A stretch of 64,000 nt of DNA, taken from contig CM071599.1 of assembly GCA_036435485.1 (NCBI GenBank), forward strand, positions 207,179,178 through 207,243,177, given 5' to 3'. Source of the DNA: Saposhnikovia divaricata. Lineage: Eukaryota > Streptophyta > Magnoliopsida > Apiales > Apiaceae. The notes below the pieces were generated by a model. It saw only the letters and a program-made list of their open reading frames with translations. It did not search any database and was not told where the DNA came from. Shown piece after piece: positions 10,505 to 23,544 of this stretch. Every line of letters begins with the position of its first letter. Within the stretch, counting starts at the first letter, position 1. The position numbers and the translations under genes are program-made.

Positions 10505-11851
10505 TAGAGATGCACAAAAAGCCCTTCGGGCCGGGCTTTATCCGGGCTTTAAAAAGCCCGGGCTTTTTAACAACCGGGCCGGGCCGGGCTTTCTCTAAAA
10601 TATGAGGCCCGTTTTAGGCCTTCGGGCCGGGCCGGGCCGGGCCGGGCCGGGCTTTTTTCGGGCTTTTTTTAAAAAAATTATATATATGTAATTTCTATAT
10701 TTTTACAAATATTTCTCGATGATCCAACCGTACGGATGATAAGATATATCTAATTAAATGATATAACCAAATTTTCAAAATATAAAAAATTTATTTGGTT
10801 GGAGATCTTAATAGAACATTACTATATTGTCTAGTACTCGTAACTAGTGCTTCATCCCAGATTATTGTTTCTATATTTTTAAAAATATTTCTCGACGATC
10901 CAACCGTACGGATGATAAGATATATCTAATTAAATGATATAACCAAATTTTCAAAAAATAAAAAATTAATTTGGTTGAAGATCTTAATAGAACACTACTA
11001 TATTGTCTAGTACTCCTAACTAGTGCTTCATCCCAGATTATTGTTTCTATATTTTTAAAAATATTTCTCGACGATCCAACCGTACGGATGTCAAGATATA
11101 TCTAATTAAATGATATTCCCAAATTTTCAAAAAATAAAAAATTAATTTGGTTGAAGATCTTAATAGAACACTACTATATTGTCTAGTACTCCTAACTAGT
11201 GCTTCATCCCAGATTATTGTTTCTATATTTTTAAAAATATTTCTCGACGATCCAACCGTATGGATGATAAGATATATCTAATTAAATGATATAACCAAAT
11301 TTTCAAAAAATAAAATTTAATTTGGTTGGAGATCTTAATAGAACATTACTATATTGTAGTACTCCTAACTAGTACTTCATCCCAGATTATTGTTTCTATA
11401 TTTTTAAAAATATTACTCGACGATCCAACCGTACGGATGTCAAGATATATCTAATTAAATGATATTCCCAAATTTTCAAAAAATAAAAAAATAATTTGGT
11501 TGAAGATTATAAGTTAAATTAATAAAATAAAAATTTTATCCGGGCTTTATCCGGGCTTTATCAGGGCTTTATCCGGGCTTTATCCGGGCCGGGCTTTATC
11601 CGGGCTTCGGACCGGGCTTTATCCGGGCTTTTTAAAAGCCCGGGCTTTATCCGGGCTTTTTAAAAGCCCGGGCTTTTAACCGGGCTTTTCGGGCTTCGGG
11701 CCGGGCCGGGCTTCGTGAAAAATAGAGGGCCCATTTTAGGCCTCCGGGCCGGGCCGAACCGGGCCGGGCTTTTTTCGGGCCGGGCTTTTCGGACTTTTTT
11801 TCGGGTCGGATCGGGCCGGGCTTCGGGCTTCAGGCTTTTTGAACATCTCTA
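10505..11851. mobile_element. Non-autonomous hAT element with GC-rich ends and internal tandem array
   Basis: This 1,347-bp element starts TAGAGATGcacaaaaagcc and ends ggctttttgaaCATCTCTA. It is flanked by the perfect 8-bp duplication ctcacgtg (10497-10504 and 11852-11859), the hAT signature. The outer arms are GC-rich gggccgggctttatccggg-type repeats. The centre is an AT-rich tandem array. It has no transposase and is not coding on either strand. Confidence 0.88.
10690..11510. repeat. Tandem array, about 176-bp unit, roughly five copies
   Basis: Units begin near 10695, 10868, 11044, 11220 and 11392, each with tttctatatttttaaaaa followed by cgatccaaccgta and ending in gcttcatcccagattattg. 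Neighbouring units differ by a few substitutions and short indels. The array lies inside the hAT element. Confidence 0.85.
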
Positions 11852-12319
11852 CTCACGTGCACAACGTTAATTTCTTGGTAGATTCTTGTCCCACTTTTTT
11901 ACTGTGTGCATGCATGATGCAACTGTAACTCTTGTCAGTAACCACATTTTAACTGCGGTAAGTTTTGGTGATTGGGAGAGTCAAGAGTCACGGTTTCTTG
12001 CTGATTTATTGGTATATTTCTTGGTATCTTTGATCTTTCATGCATGCTCATTTCAAAAATTTAGAATTTGTAGAAAGTATGCTTTTCAATTTTTATAGGA
12101 AGTTCTGATTTTACCATCAAATCTCACTAAAATATATTTATTTTTTTATATTCTAATTCAAAACGCGCACGCATTTCAAAAATAATATCAAACAATTTTC
12201 TGATATTTTTTTGACTGCTATAAAACCATATAAGGTTAAGGTAAAATTTAAACACGGTAGGTGCCCTTTTTGTATAAACAAGCATACGAAGTGTGGAACA
12301 AAATTCATGTTACAAGGTA

Positions 12320-12528
12320 CTCCCTCGGTCCCGATGAATTCTTTACCAAATATAGAGAATGTCTGACACGTATTTTAAGGTACATTCTCATTTCGTCCCA
12401 TTCAATACTATTTTTATACAAAAAAAAAATTTCAAAAATAAGTTATAGAACTATTCTTAAAATTCACATTAAAATGCGTACCAAATACCATATTTTGAAA
12501 TGTTAACAAAATGTTGGGACGGAGGGAA
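12320..12528. mobile_element. Stowaway-like (Tc1/mariner) MITE
   Basis: The terminus ctccctcggtccc at the left is mirrored by gggacggagggaa at the right, with TA on both sides (12318-12319, 12529-12530). This is the standard plant Stowaway end. The body is AT-rich and non-coding. Confidence 0.85.
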
Positions 12529-12703
12529 TATAAATTATAATTTCATAACTTATTTTTTAAAATTTTCTTTCTCTGAATAAAAATTTAATGTTTAAATTTT
12601 TATTCAAAAAAAGAAAATTTTAAAAATAAATTATAGAACTATACTTTATATGAACCTTAGAATATGTATCAGAGACTCGAGAAAAGTATGTGACATATAT
12701 ACG

Positions 12704-12947
12704 GGGTAAAAGGACATTTTCACCACTGTACTATTTCCGGAATTGCAATTGCACTACTGTACTACAAACGGACTACTGTACTTTAGCATTTTTAACAAAT
12801 TCACCACTCCCGTCAATCAAATTATAACAAATTCACCACTACTGTTTTACAATTTGACTGATGCTAAAGTACAGTAATCCGTTTGTAGTACAGTAGGGCA
12901 ATTGCAATTCCGGAAATAGTACAGTGGTGAAAATGTCCTTTTCCCCC
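12704..12947. mobile_element. Mutator-like foldback MITE
   Basis: A 244-bp element whose two arms (about 85-110 bp each) are nearly perfect inverted repeats, for example ggacattttcaccactgta and its complement near 12920. It is flanked by the perfect 9-bp duplication atatatacg (12695-12703 and 12948-12956). It should fold into a long hairpin and has no coding capacity. Confidence 0.88.
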
Positions 12948-13041
12948 ATATATACGGGTGAAAACCTCACGTGTATAAAGTCAATTTACCTTCGAAGCAT
13001 TGTTTGTACTTTGTATATACTTCAATTTTTTGTTTAAAATA

Positions 13042-13300
13042 CTCCTTCTGTGTCTAAATGCTTTTTCCGTTTTGACTTTTGATACTGTTCATTCTAAGCG
13101 ATTGACTACTAATTTACGCATAATTTATAAGATAAAATATAGTCATAAGTAATTTTGTTTGATTCATATTTGTGAGTATTTTAATACAGTGAACTTTTTA
13201 TATTTAATACTAATATAAAATTGAAGATATTAACAATGAAAAATGTGCATTGGTAAACGTGATAATGATGAATGGGAAAAAAAATTTGGGACGGAGGGAG
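13042..13300. mobile_element. Stowaway-like MITE
   Basis: Ends are ctccttctgtgtc and gggacggagggag, flanked by TA (13040-13041, 13301-13302). This is a second, diverged member of the same group as the one at 12320. Confidence 0.8.
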
Positions 13301-13389
13301 TAGTTATAATTCATAAAATTTAAGTACCTATGCAGCTTTTCTTTTCCTAAGGATTCATGTTCGTACATAGTTTGCAGCATTCATTAAAA

Positions 13390-13419
13390 CTAGCATGAAA
13401 GCCCGTGCGAAGCACGGGC
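13390..13419 (-). mobile_element. Helitron 3' terminus (element extends to the right)
   Basis: On the minus strand a perfect hairpin (stem GCCCGTGC, 3-nt loop, 13401-13419) is followed 7 nt later by CTAG, with T as the next base. A short GC-rich hairpin just before CTRR with insertion beside T is the plant Helitron 3' end. The 5' TC end would lie to the right and could not be fixed. Confidence 0.7.
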
Positions 13420-14468
13420 CAAATGCCAAAACATATGAGTCGTTGGTTAAACTATGGCAGATATCATGTAAAGGGAATAATATATGTAATGATAAGCCGA
13501 AATCGGTAAGAGAATTATGTATAAATTAAGTATTTAAATCTAAATTTGTTAAAACATATGATGCGCAGGTTGACTATGACAGATAACTTGTAACGAAAAA
13601 CATATGTAATGATAAGCTTAAATTAGCAAGAAAATTATGCGTAAAATGATTATTTAAATATGAGTATTTGAATCTAAATTGAGACGAAGATACGGTTTTG
13701 AGATCGTAAATTAAATAATGAAAAGTTTGTTCTTGTAGTGATTCTGATATACAAAGTGAACATGCTGATTGTAAAGCGGTAAGATAAAGAAAAATAGAAA
13801 TGGCTTTGTGTTGTTTGTTATTCTAACTTGTGTTATCCTCATGATGTTCATGCCGAAAGTTCTTCACGCAGATAGCATGTACAAAGTACGGGGTCCATTA
13901 AAATTCGCATAATTCACTCGTAATTTCAGAATATTTTATGTTCTTGATATACCTGACAAAATATATTCTTGCGCAAGCTAATAATAACGTGAAATTTATA
14001 TATGATCAAAACAGTATACTTTAATTTAAACACTATGGATATAATTATGTTTATCAAGCCGCTCAAATCTCAAAAATTGCTCACATCGTCAAATATGATT
14101 TTTAATTTTCGCGATGCTACTGTGAATTTAATTTTATCCAAATTGTATTTTTGATGCTACTGTGAATTTAATTTTGAATTTTATTAATGCGGTAAAGACT
14201 ACATCGTACCATATTTCATAATAATAATAAATTTATAATATACATATGGTTTTTACTACTTTTTTTAACTTACATTCATTATTTATATTTATTAATGACC
14301 ATATATATCTCATCAGTTGTCCAAATTCACAATATACATGACATTATTTGTATATCGTCCCGAATCAGTCGTGTGTTGTTGTAGTTAATTTTTTGGACTT
14401 ACATTTCATTCCCTACTAATTGATTATATTATGTTTAACTGAATGATCTCTGACAATTGATTTGATTC
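13420..14468. other. Gene-free AT-rich interval, probably Helitron body
   Basis: No coding frame, RNA gene or strong repeat was recognised. It contains two short duplicated stretches: aacatatgatg-type copies at about 13425-13640, and gatgctactgtgaatttaat twice at about 14112 and 14153. Confidence 0.35.
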
Positions 14469-14476
14469 ATGGCTAG

Positions 14477-14966
14477 TAGAGGTGTTCATGGGTTCATAAA
14501 TTGGATCAAACAGACCCAACTCGACCTTCTTTTCGGTCGACTGACTCGATTAAAAAATATTCGATAATTGATTAAGTTAAAAAAAATTAAATCAAATTAA
14601 ATGGATTGTGTACGGATTCTATGTTTTTTCGGCCAACCCAACCCGTACTAATTTAAGTTACAAACCAAATTGATAATTTAAATATTTATTTATATATTAT
14701 ATACAATCATACATTATAGATTTTTGAAATAATGTTAATCAAAAATGAAATATTAACACTAAAATTGTAATTTATACGTATTTTAGTTTTATTTAGATTT
14801 TTGAAATAAACGATTTTATATAGTTTTGATTTATGATGTACGTTGGGTATGGTTGGATTACAAATTTATTTTTTGTGAGTTGGGTTAAAAAATTTCAAAC
14901 TGATTTAATTGGATCATTTTGCAAAAATGTCTCCAACCCGGCTAATCAACCCCATGAACACTACTA
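14477..14966. mobile_element. Non-autonomous hAT element (MITE)
   Basis: 490 bp with imperfect inverted ends: TAGAGGTGTTCATGGG on the left, and the complement of TAGTAGTGTTCATGGGG on the right. It is flanked by 8-bp duplications atggctag and acggctag (14469-14476, 14967-14974; one mismatch). The body has no coding potential. Confidence 0.82.
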
Positions 14967-14974
14967 ACGGCTAG

Positions 14975-17330
14975 TTACGCTAATATCACTCTTCCAGCCA
15001 TCCAGGTAACTTTGTTGTCACTGTATCTTAATTTTAAAAATATAGAATAATTTAATAATTATAATATTTTATTACAATAAATAAATATTCATTTGAATTC
15101 GTATAGAAAACATAATTTTAAATTTAAAGCATATATTACATAATCATAATTTATCAAATTAATTTAATTAAAAATGTATTGTAAACTATAAATTTTTTGT
15201 TTGAAAAAAATAATATAATCACCAATTCCTAGCGAGGATTCTCGTTCGTTCCTTGTTCAAGGATCAGGACAGGTTCGAGGAATATGAGCGGAGTTAGCAT
15301 TTCCCGATCTGAAATGATTTAATAATTGTCCTTTATCCAAGTACTATTTTTTCATGTAGAAAAACATAGATGGTATAGGAGTCAAAGAATATAAAATAAT
15401 ATTTCATAAATGTACTAAAAACATATACATAAACAAAATATTTTAGACATCTACTAAATAACATGAGAATTCACGTCCCCATAATATACATCATTATTCA
15501 TTAAAAATATAATGTATTTAATAATTAGAAAGGGATAAATGACACATTGTAATGGAGTGAACATTTTTTTATGACCAATCTGTATAAATTGACTAAAATT
15601 TTAGATAACAAAAATAATCCATTCGAATGGAGAAATTTTAAATATTTTTCATGATTTTCATTTATAGCAAGTTATACATTTTAAGGTGAGGGTTTTATAT
15701 GTTATTAAGAGCCTAAAATGGTTGGCTTATATATTAGCACTTCCGTACAAATTGGAAAAATTTATGCGTTTTAAGAAAATATTAATTAGATTATGAATTT
15801 TCTCTTATACCCATTAAAAATACATTGACTTTTAAGAAGATAAACTATTTTATACTTTTGATCATTTCTCATTAAATATTATACAATTTTTAAAAATGAT
15901 ACTAGTATAAGAAAAATGATCACAAATTTACAATGAAAATTGGAAATGGATACGTATCATGGGAAAAAAAATTCTCAAAAAAAAGAGACTAGTACTATAT
16001 ATTATATATTGTGGTATGGAAGAAGTATAAAATAACGATTATGTCAAATTACTAAATCAGTAAGTATTGTAATATATTATAGTTATTGGTTATATTTTAC
16101 AAATGGTATGTTATTATTATTTTAAATTCTTAAAAATAAAATATATATTATTTAAATATGATAATAGATGATGTAGAGTTTTTTTACAAGTCTTTAACGG
16201 TTCAACAAATATAACCACGGATTGGCTATAATTTTATATAATAGAAATATTCAATTAAAAATAAAATTATTTTATGCATTTTCTAAAAAATTTATTTATA
16301 AAATACACAATATACACTTTTAATATCTTAACTAAAGTAGACCGTGATTCACGAGAATTTCGATTTCAGGTGGATATGTTATAAATCTTGTTTAAAAGTG
16401 TGACCTTAATAATTTAACTGCAAAGCCCGAGTCCCTGACAATAACATAGTAGACGTGAGAAACGACCAAACAAACTAATAAAAACTCGGCAGGCAGCCCA
16501 CCAATTAGATCGATTAAAAGTTGACGGCCAAACAGAACTGAAAAATCAAAACCCTACACATACCTTTTCTACATATGTGGGCTACTATTTAAAATTCCCT
16601 GTGTTTATGAGGATATGAACAGCCATCTAACAACCCCACGAAGCATCAGAGAAGTGCATTAAGAAAAATTAATGGAGTTCGGGGACCGATAACATGTAGA
16701 TAATAATAATTACGCAGAGCAAGAATAAAAAAAACGTTCTAACTGAATTAACTTCATTTCGCATTATAAATGTTGTTGTTAGAGTCAATACAATGCAACT
16801 GCTCCTGTGTACAGCAACGTGATTTGCCATTTCACATTTTACATGCAAACCATGCAGATTTTTTCCCCATGAATATGACTCTTAAATACAAGCTTTTTTT
16901 ACTTCTTGCTTAAGATCATGTTCGTTTAAATATGTTTTAAGGTAGTTTATTAAATATGTAGCTGAACATTGCAGAGTTCGGTTCAAATGCCATCTACGTA
17001 CATTTGGTCTCCTGTTTTCGGATTGCAAGTGTTTAATATATGTGCTTAGTAATGTTAAGTGTATTTTGTTAAACGATCTGCAAGCGGAGCCGCCAATTGT
17101 CTTGCCAAGGTTCATGTTTATGGTCAGGTTGTGTTTTTTCTGTTAGCAGCATATTCTTGCTCCTGTGCTTTCAATTATAACCAACGATTTGGTTGATTAA
17201 TCCAAGCTTCTTTCTGCATAATGAAAAACCAACTTTATATGGAGCCAACTGATAGCATGATTATCGCATTACGATCATATAAATCTATGAGTATCAATAT
17301 TGGACTTAATTTGAAAAAATGACAATTTTA
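14975..17330. other. Gene-free AT-rich interval
   Basis: I see no supported gene, tRNA or transposon boundary here. Short open frames are scattered and unconvincing. Confidence 0.4.
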
Positions 17331-18360
17331 CCGACTAATAACCACTTCTGTTACCAAAATAGCACATCCCGCATATCTGGCCAATAATACCACTTTGTTA
17401 CGCATTTGGTAATTACTTAACTCTTGTTACGCATATGCAAAATGCATAACAAAAAAAACCAAATTCCCCCCCCCCCTATTACGCATCCTTCAAGTGGGTA
17501 ACAAAAGAAAAATAAAATAATTACTCATATGACAAATGCGTATGTTTATTAATACCCAAACATGAAATGCATAATAGTTAAATATTTAGGATTAAATAAT
17601 TTTCATTCGGGGTTCAATTGATTCCAATATTTGAGGTTTAAAAATATTAAATTTTTTAAATAAATTTTTTAAATTTATCTGTATTCCCTTACGGGTTCAA
17701 CAATTAACTTTTGGGGTTTAACTTTTCCATTTTGGATTTTATAAATATACAGAATGACGAATAAACCGTATACGAACATAGGGTTTAGGGTTTGGGGTTT
17801 AGGGTTGTTTAGAACCCTAAACCCTAACTTATCCTGATTTTTAAACGCGTCAGGCCGCCAGATCCAATTTTTTAAATAAAATTTTTAAATTTAAAAAATA
17901 CAATTTTAATTAAATTTAGAGGTTTAACAATTAAATTTTGGGGTTCAACATTTCCATTTTGGGTTTTAGAAATATTCAGAACGACCCAAAACCCAAATTT
18001 ATCATGATTTTTTAAAAAAATTAAGACTAGATAAAAAAACACAATTTAAATTGACCATTTGATTATAAATTTTTTAATAATATTTGCAAATATATATTTA
18101 TAAAAAAAAATTTACTATTACCCATATGGAGAATGAGTAATAAGCTATTACCCATCCCACAAATGAGTAATAGATATTATTACCCATTTAAAAAATGCGT
18201 AGTAGGATATTTTAAATACATATAAAACTGAAATACATTTATTACTCCCCTGCCAGATGCGTAATAGTTGTTACTTCCCTACCAAGATGCATAACAGACT
18301 GGGATATTTGGCCATCCTTAAGCGCGTGCGGTATTCCTGTCACAACATATAATTTATTGG
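17330..18360. mobile_element. Long-TIR DNA element with 'ttacgcat/attacccat' repeats
   Basis: Two arms form a diverged inverted repeat: 17346-17410 (containing tatctggccaataatacc) and 18281-18345 (complement containing ggatggccaaatatccc). Inside are many copies of gttacgcat or attacccat in both orientations, a duplicated segment around ggggttyaacwtttccattttgg (about 17700 and 17935), and a telomere-like block at 17779-17827. No transposase is visible. A Mutator-like non-autonomous element is the best guess. Exact ends and target duplication were not resolved. Confidence 0.5.
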
Positions 18361-19322
18361 ATACTTCTGTCCTTTAGCCACTTAATTTTATTGTGATATA
18401 AAATTGTAATTTTGAATCAACTTGGTTGAGAATCAATTAATTACACGTTATATATTATTGGCTTCCCACCATTTTAGAATTTCCATTTATATAAAGTAAA
18501 ATTAGATTTATGAATTATGAACTTTGAGTTTGTAGCTGGTTGATTAACCATTTGTTTGTAACCGTTATATTATACATTTCATTGAAAAGCCAGAACTTAG
18601 TCGGACAAATAAATTATAAGCTAAATAAATAGCCATTTTGTTTCCTGATCGCTTAATATATAAATATAAAATAAAAATATTCTTTGAACTAAAAAACATT
18701 ACAATGACTTCCCGAGAAATCCAAGTTATACCATCCACGAAACCGGTAACATCATAATTGACCTTCACACAATTTATTTCAGTTGTAGTCCAATGTTCGG
18801 AACTTTCGGTTGCAACAACTTAAATTGAAAGAACAATCAAATGTCCTTATAATATTATAATATGAAGTATGAACCATCTTTCGTTGTGAAAGGAGAGCTT
18901 TTGCGATTTTCACCACCGACCCAGTCTCGAACTTTTTAGATGAATCATTTACAAAAAGACAAAACAACAAATAAAAATACCAAAATTGCATCAATCTTTT
19001 CAGAAGGAGGACAAATAAAACATCCAAAAAGTTGGATAAATCAACAATTCTTATAAAATAAGTATGAATATTGAAGGAAAAACAAGAACTACATATGATG
19101 ATTAGATAAAGAAAAGAAGACAGAAAATTAATTTATGAAAAGAAAGAATGCTTAATTGGTGAAGAAAGAAAAAGATGAGTAGTAAATGATTGAAGCACTC
19201 ATTTAGTTTATAATCCTCAAATTTCAAGTTAAGCTAGTCTATTGGACTTGCTCTAATGCATTATCAAAATTAACCAAAAAAAAAAAATTAATTGTCTGAA
19301 TTTATATAAAATAGTGCGTAAT
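18361..19322. other. Gene-free interval
   Basis: AT-rich DNA with short open frames that I do not recognise. It ends at the target duplication of the large Copia element. Confidence 0.4.
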
Positions 19323-19327
19323 ATGGA

Positions 19328-21638
19328 TGATAGGTCCCGTATATGGGTTAAGATAAGCTAGAAGGGGGGGTTGAATAGCTTATCACCTTTTTAAAATTTA
19401 GAGCTTGGCTTTTTCAAAGTTTCTTTCCTCTTTTAAAATCTGTTACTTGTCAACAAGTAAATCGAGTGTGGAAAATAAAAAGGAAAGAAATAACACGGTC
19501 GATTTTAGCCTGGTTCGCGATGGCGCAACCCCTAATGGATCCGCTCACCCCTACGTCCAGTCCCCGAACTCCTCCCCGGACTCGAGATTCCTTCCACTAT
19601 AAATAAACTCCTTTATAGTAGGCGGAGAAGCCTTTACAACTCCTAAACCAATATCTATTTATCTTGGAGCGATACACACGTATCCTCCTCACAACAAATA
19701 GAAAATACCCACTACAAGAATTATCTTGGAACGTAACTCCCCGTTACCTCCTCAAATACTTTGTAGTAACCCTTTACAATAATATGTACTTATACAACTT
19801 TGCCGGTCTTGGATCTTAGGTCTTAGGTCTTGGGTCTTCCCTTTTCTTCACGGTGCGAAGGCTACTAACTTCCCGTTAGTACGCCTAAGACTTGGGTCTT
19901 AGAATAAGAGTCACCTCACTTCACTTCACCTCACTGCAAAGATTAGAATACAAGCCTAACAACAAACAATATATTAGATAGATATAAATCCGTGCAAACT
20001 AGTATGTTACGGTACTAGTCACGGGGACGCTATTACGCGTTAAAATAATTTATTCGTTATTAGTTAAAGTCGAGCTCTTCACGACGCCAATCGGAATAGC
20101 TACGTACTTTAGTGGTGTGTGCAAGTGGTGATTAATTTATACAAGTATATGTTCAACTCGCAAGTGCGAGGACCAAAAATAAAAACTCAACTCGCAAGAG
20201 CGAGGACAAATTATACTACACACACAAACAATTAAACACAACTCACACGTGAGAAAAAGTAACTCTCTTATCTATAGGATAAAACGAGGGCCGCTTATTA
20301 TGCGTTAAAATATTACACACTCACACAAGCAAGAATATAAATAACACAAGCAAGAAAGCAAGAAGATGTACAAATATGTACACAAAATATTCGGCCGAAT
20401 ATTTTTACCCAAAAGGGCCAAATAAAATAAATTTGTTTTAAAAACAAATTCAAGTGGTCTTACTCTTTTAAGTCCCTTTAAATATTTTTGAGCTCAAGTT
20501 AAAGATTAGGACTTGGTTGAGCAAAGACAAGGAGGATAATACTTTTGGTTACTAAAAGAATCAAGTTTATACAACTTAAAGTAAAACAAGACTATAACTT
20601 TCCAAACCAAAAGATAGCAAAGTGGCCTTTTACACCCAAAATGGGTTTATCAAAGGACTTGGGGGAAGCTTAGGATAATCTTTTAAATGCTTCCAAGAAC
20701 TTACAAGTTGCTAAAATATACACTAAACGAATCAACTTCAAGAACAAGTGTATAAAAGAGCAAAATGCAAGATTAAGTGAATATAAGTTAATATATGCAA
20801 AAATCAACCAAGCAAGCACAATATATCAACTATATATTCGTCTATATATATAAATATATATAACAATATGAACCAACTTATAACCCTTGAGATCTAGAGA
20901 GAAAACAAGAGAAAAAGCTAGTAAAGAAGCTTAAAACACACAAAACACTCGCTGGAAAAGTCACCGGAATTTGGCTGGAATTTGAGGTTCAAGGGAGACC
21001 TTTTTGGGCTCAAAAGGTCACTTACAACCTGCTTAAACAAGTCTTGGAAGGTGGGAAAACAAGGGTGATCAAAGGTGTGTGGAGGAGAGCAAGTTTGGAT
21101 GAAGAAAACAAGCAAAAATGATGAAATATCAAGGTGTAAAAATGGCTAAACCCAAAGCTACGTTTTTGGCTTTCAAAGTGCAGTAGGGAGAGTGTTTGGG
21201 AATTGTTTTCTTCAGCATATAATTGGCTCTCTAAGCTTGGAAAAATAATGAGGGGTGAAGGGCTTTTTATAGCCAAAAAATAAGCATTTTAACATTATTT
21301 TAAATGGTTTATGGCACATGTTGTAAAGGCAAGTGGGAGGAATATTCCTAGAGCTCTACCAGCCGTATTACAATTCAAATATTTACAATTCAAATATGCC
21401 TTGGAAAGAGTGCCCACACGTTATTACCATTTATATAATGCATAAAAATTGATTAAAATGCAAAACGCCCGTACCGACGAGACGAAATGGGTTTAATCAT
21501 GATAAATCGAAAAATCATTGAAAAATTATGAAATTTTGGGAATCCTATAGAAATATGCCCAGAAGATTATGGTCAAAATTTCACTTTGAAATGAGTTGAC
21601 CTTCTATGACTTTTAAGCAACCAATAAATCAATTACGT
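19328..21638 (-). repeat. Truncated 3' LTR of the outer Copia element
   Basis: Closely matches 57243-59541, with differences of a few percent by eye. Similarity stops sharply after caattacgt at 21638. The remaining roughly 760 bp of the right copy (59542-60300) has no counterpart here, and 80 bp later a CACTA terminus begins. The U3 start of the 3' LTR and its polypurine tract are therefore missing or replaced. Confidence 0.8.
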
Positions 21639-21717
21639 CCATTTATGAGTGTGGACCTTGGAATGGATATATTTGATCTTTAAAAGATCAAAATTTTCTG
21701 CAGATAATATTCATATT

Positions 21718-21940
21718 CACTAGTACAAAATAGGGCTTTTACGTCGCCCTTTTTGGTCTTATACGTCGGTCAAATGGCGACGTATAAAGTATGGGTCTTT
21801 TACGTCGCATAAAAACCGACGTAAAACACCAAAATGCCGACGTATATAAGTCAATATAAACGACGTATAAAAACAAAAAAGCCGACGTATATAGATTATG
21901 TTTTATACGTCACCCATACAAGAACCGACGTATATTGTCA
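21718..21940. mobile_element. CACTA transposon terminus, 'tacgtcgg' subterminal repeats
   Basis: Starts CACTAGTACAAAATAGGGC, a CACTA-type terminal repeat. About a dozen copies of ttttacgtcgg, cgacgtataa and related words follow in both orientations, and the block ends in a poly-A/T tract. A matching right end with these repeats was not found before 29160, so the element is probably truncated or broken by later events. Confidence 0.75.
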
Positions 21941-22235
21941 AAAAAAAAATTTTTTAAAAAAAAAAAATTTTAATTTTTTTAATTTTTTTGGGTAAATAAG
22001 GACGACACCTCGTAAAAATTTTATATCAACAGAAAAATAATATACAACCTAGAGCAGAAAAACTCATGTCCAAGAAACTTCTGAAGGACATACCCAAGAG
22101 AAGAAACACGAAAACCAAACAGAACAAAAAGAAAACAAAAAAAGGAAACACAAACTAGCTATATTCAGGTTACCACCACCTCTGCGGTTACGTCTTGACC
22201 GCGATGATCCGGGTATAGAATCATTCTCCTTCTAA

Positions 22236-23448
22236 CTTGATCATTGAACTGAAAGAGCAGTACCATGAGATCCAGCTAATATTAGTGTCCACATCATGCA
22301 CTACACCTTCCCTCATAAATACCTTAGAGAACGTCTCTGGTAGTTTATTCATTAGAATGTCAGCTATCTGAAGAGCAGGTACCAAACTGCTGTAGGAGCT
22401 CAGGCTATTCATTTAGTAATTTCTCACGAGCAGATATTTCAGTCCCCATTGAATCATCTTGCTCCTCTTGCTCCTCGGAATCAACAGGGGGCACATTTAT
22501 AAGAGATCCTTTAACAGATACACAAGAGCTTGAAGGAAGAGAGATGGTTCCTTGAGGCAGAGGAGGAAGAAGCTCATTTGTGATGTTCCCAATTTCAAAT
22601 ATTTGAGCAAAAGTAAAGAATTCAGATATCTATACACAAAATCCAGCTATAAACTTGAAATAATATCGAGCAATAGCATCGCAAAAAGGACAAATATATT
22701 ACTGTAAGGAAACCAGACAGGTTTAGAACAAGGGAAGTGGACCACAACCTATTAAGTGTATAATATTTTTTTCTTCCACTAAAAACTAGAAATAGATGTC
22801 ACAAACTATCAACTTTTCTGTTTCGTTAAAATAAAAAGAGCTAACAGCAAAACTCCATCATAATATTGAGTGAATATAAAGAGCCAAGTGCCAACTGCAC
22901 CTCCATCATATAGTTATGTGAATACGATGAGCCAATTGCAGAAGTCCATCATAAAATTGTTGTATCATTTTAAGAACACCAGACTAAAATACTAATCAAC
23001 AAATTAAAATCATTATGTTGCAAATGGGTACAGACTAACATATACCTGCTCCGGTGGACTACTTAACGCAGGAGAAACAGACATGTTAGCAACAAGGCCA
23101 AAGCCAGAGTATATCTTTCATAATGCCACTTATACCAAGAAGTAACAAATTCTTGGATCCTAAAGGTGAGCCACTTGCACAGTTGAAAGTAACCGAACGA
23201 AGCTCTGCATGTTTCATCTAGTCACAAACATAGTAAAATAATGTAATTGCTTAACATAGATCCACATTTTTAAGTACCGTATACATAGATGTGCTTAAAG
23301 TAGCTTGTCCACCTCCACAACTACTTGTGGAAATTAGTGATGCCACCTGTGTAATGAGTCCATGACTACATAGTTCATCCAACCTATCAAGAGATAATAC
23401 GAATGACTCCACAATCCTTGTCAAGCATATTGAAGCAAGCTCTATAAC
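22236..23448 (-). pseudogene. Captured fragment of a UPL3/KAKTUS-type HECT ubiquitin ligase
   Basis: Minus-strand exon-like pieces match the N-terminal (armadillo-like) half of plant UPL3, in order and with introns kept: 23278-23448 (CLTRI..LDELCSHGLITQ), 23046-23204 (CASGSPLGSKNLLLLGISGI, then SVSPAL in another frame), about 22420-22630 (ELLPPLPQGTISLP and ISAREKLLNE), and 22240-22405 (VPALQIADILMNKLPETF, then REGVVH). A stop replaces the Gln after LLNE, and the coding stretch between there and VPALQIA is deleted. The HECT catalytic domain is absent. The authentic protein is a nuclear/cytosolic E3 ligase affecting trichome development; this copy is non-functional. Its place behind a CACTA terminus suggests genomic gene capture. 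Confidence 0.8.
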
Positions 23449-23544
23449 CTAAAATCAGATAAATGAATGAACTGCTTAATTAGCTTGCCTTCGAGACAAC
23501 CCCCATGAACTTTGTGTTTGCAAAGGAAGACCCAACAAAAGGCC

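Noticed and set aside
14975..17330. Possible host gene in the long AT-rich interval
   Set aside because: No open frame, splice-linked coding blocks or recognisable motif on either strand.
21022..21276. Short open frames in the outer Copia LTR
   Set aside because: LTR sequence without conserved protein features; the matching right LTR does not keep the same frames clearly.
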